Assembly: GCA_947564305.1 (NCBI GenBank)
Contig: CANOBT010000243.1
Location: 1-7,053, forward strand
Direction of reading: 5' to 3'
Length of the DNA stretch: 7,053 nt
Source: an uncultured Lachnospiraceae bacterium
GTDB taxonomy: Bacteria > Bacillota_A > Clostridia > Lachnospirales > Lachnospiraceae
Numbering within the stretch: position 1 is the stretch's first letter; each line of letters opens with the position of its first letter. Below, one piece after another: positions 6,972-7,053 of this stretch. A model generated the notes under the pieces. It ran no database searches. It saw only the letters and a list, made by a program, of their open reading frames with translations, and was not told where the DNA came from. A program made the translations under genes and the position numbers.

Positions 6972-7053
6972 TTGACGGAACAAGAAAAAATACAAAAACG
7001 ATTATTAACAATTGATTTAAAGCGCCATATCGTCACTTTAGACAAAAGGGAAA
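6972..7053 (+). CDS. Start of an unidentified protein (3' end outside window)
   Basis: A reading frame opens with a probable TTG start at 6972 (alternative ATG 6966, same frame) and stays open to the window end, giving 27 codons: a start, then TEQEKIQKR, LLTIDLKRHI and VTLDKRE. The segment is strongly charged and looks like a helix, with no signal peptide or membrane segment. I do not recognise the family from so little. It lies 37 nt after the second dehydrogenase, has a strong ribosome binding site, and therefore probably continues the operon. A regulator or another catabolic enzyme are both possible. Confidence 0.6.
   Translation, partial: MTEQEKIQKRLLTIDLKRHIVTLDKRE

Overview
This window is a gene-dense, single-strand stretch that looks like part of a catabolic operon for sugar diacids (D-glucarate type). 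The host is probably a low-to-moderate GC Firmicute, most likely a Clostridia/Lachnospiraceae-like anaerobe. That placement rests on purine-rich Shine-Dalgarno sites before almost every gene, very short intergenic gaps, A+T-leaning codon use, and the character of the proteins. It is inference, because no rRNA or other marker gene is present.

Layout, all on the + strand: (1) 1-546, the C-terminal part of a GltD-like NAD(P)H/FAD oxidoreductase cut by the window edge; (2) 568-1893, glucarate dehydratase GudD with a full set of catalytic residues; (3) 1915-2865, a D-2-hydroxyacid dehydrogenase (SerA/hydroxypyruvate-reductase type); (4) 2938-4089, a GarK/GlxK-type glycerate kinase; (5) 4077-4928, a YeaE-like aldo/keto reductase overlapping the kinase by 13 nt; (6) 4935-5942, an ArAE/FUSC-like membrane protein 6 nt downstream; (7) 5987-6934, a second D-2-hydroxyacid dehydrogenase paralogous to gene 3; (8) 6972-7053+, the first 27 codons of an unidentified gene. 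No gap exceeds about 72 nt, and I see no terminator, RNA gene, mobile element or CRISPR array.

How they may work together: GudD dehydrates D-glucarate to 5-keto-4-deoxy-D-glucarate. In the classical route an aldolase (GarL) splits this into pyruvate and tartronate semialdehyde, a reductase (GarR) makes D-glycerate, and glycerate kinase makes 2-phosphoglycerate. The first and last enzymes are here, but the aldolase, the GarR-type reductase and an importer are not in the window. In their place sit an aldo/keto reductase and two 2-hydroxyacid dehydrogenases, which could supply the reduction step: the aldehyde by the AKR, or hydroxypyruvate by the dehydrogenases. The membrane protein could be an organic-acid efflux valve. 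This substitution, and the apparent cofactor divergence of the two dehydrogenases, are the most interesting points. Both are predictions.
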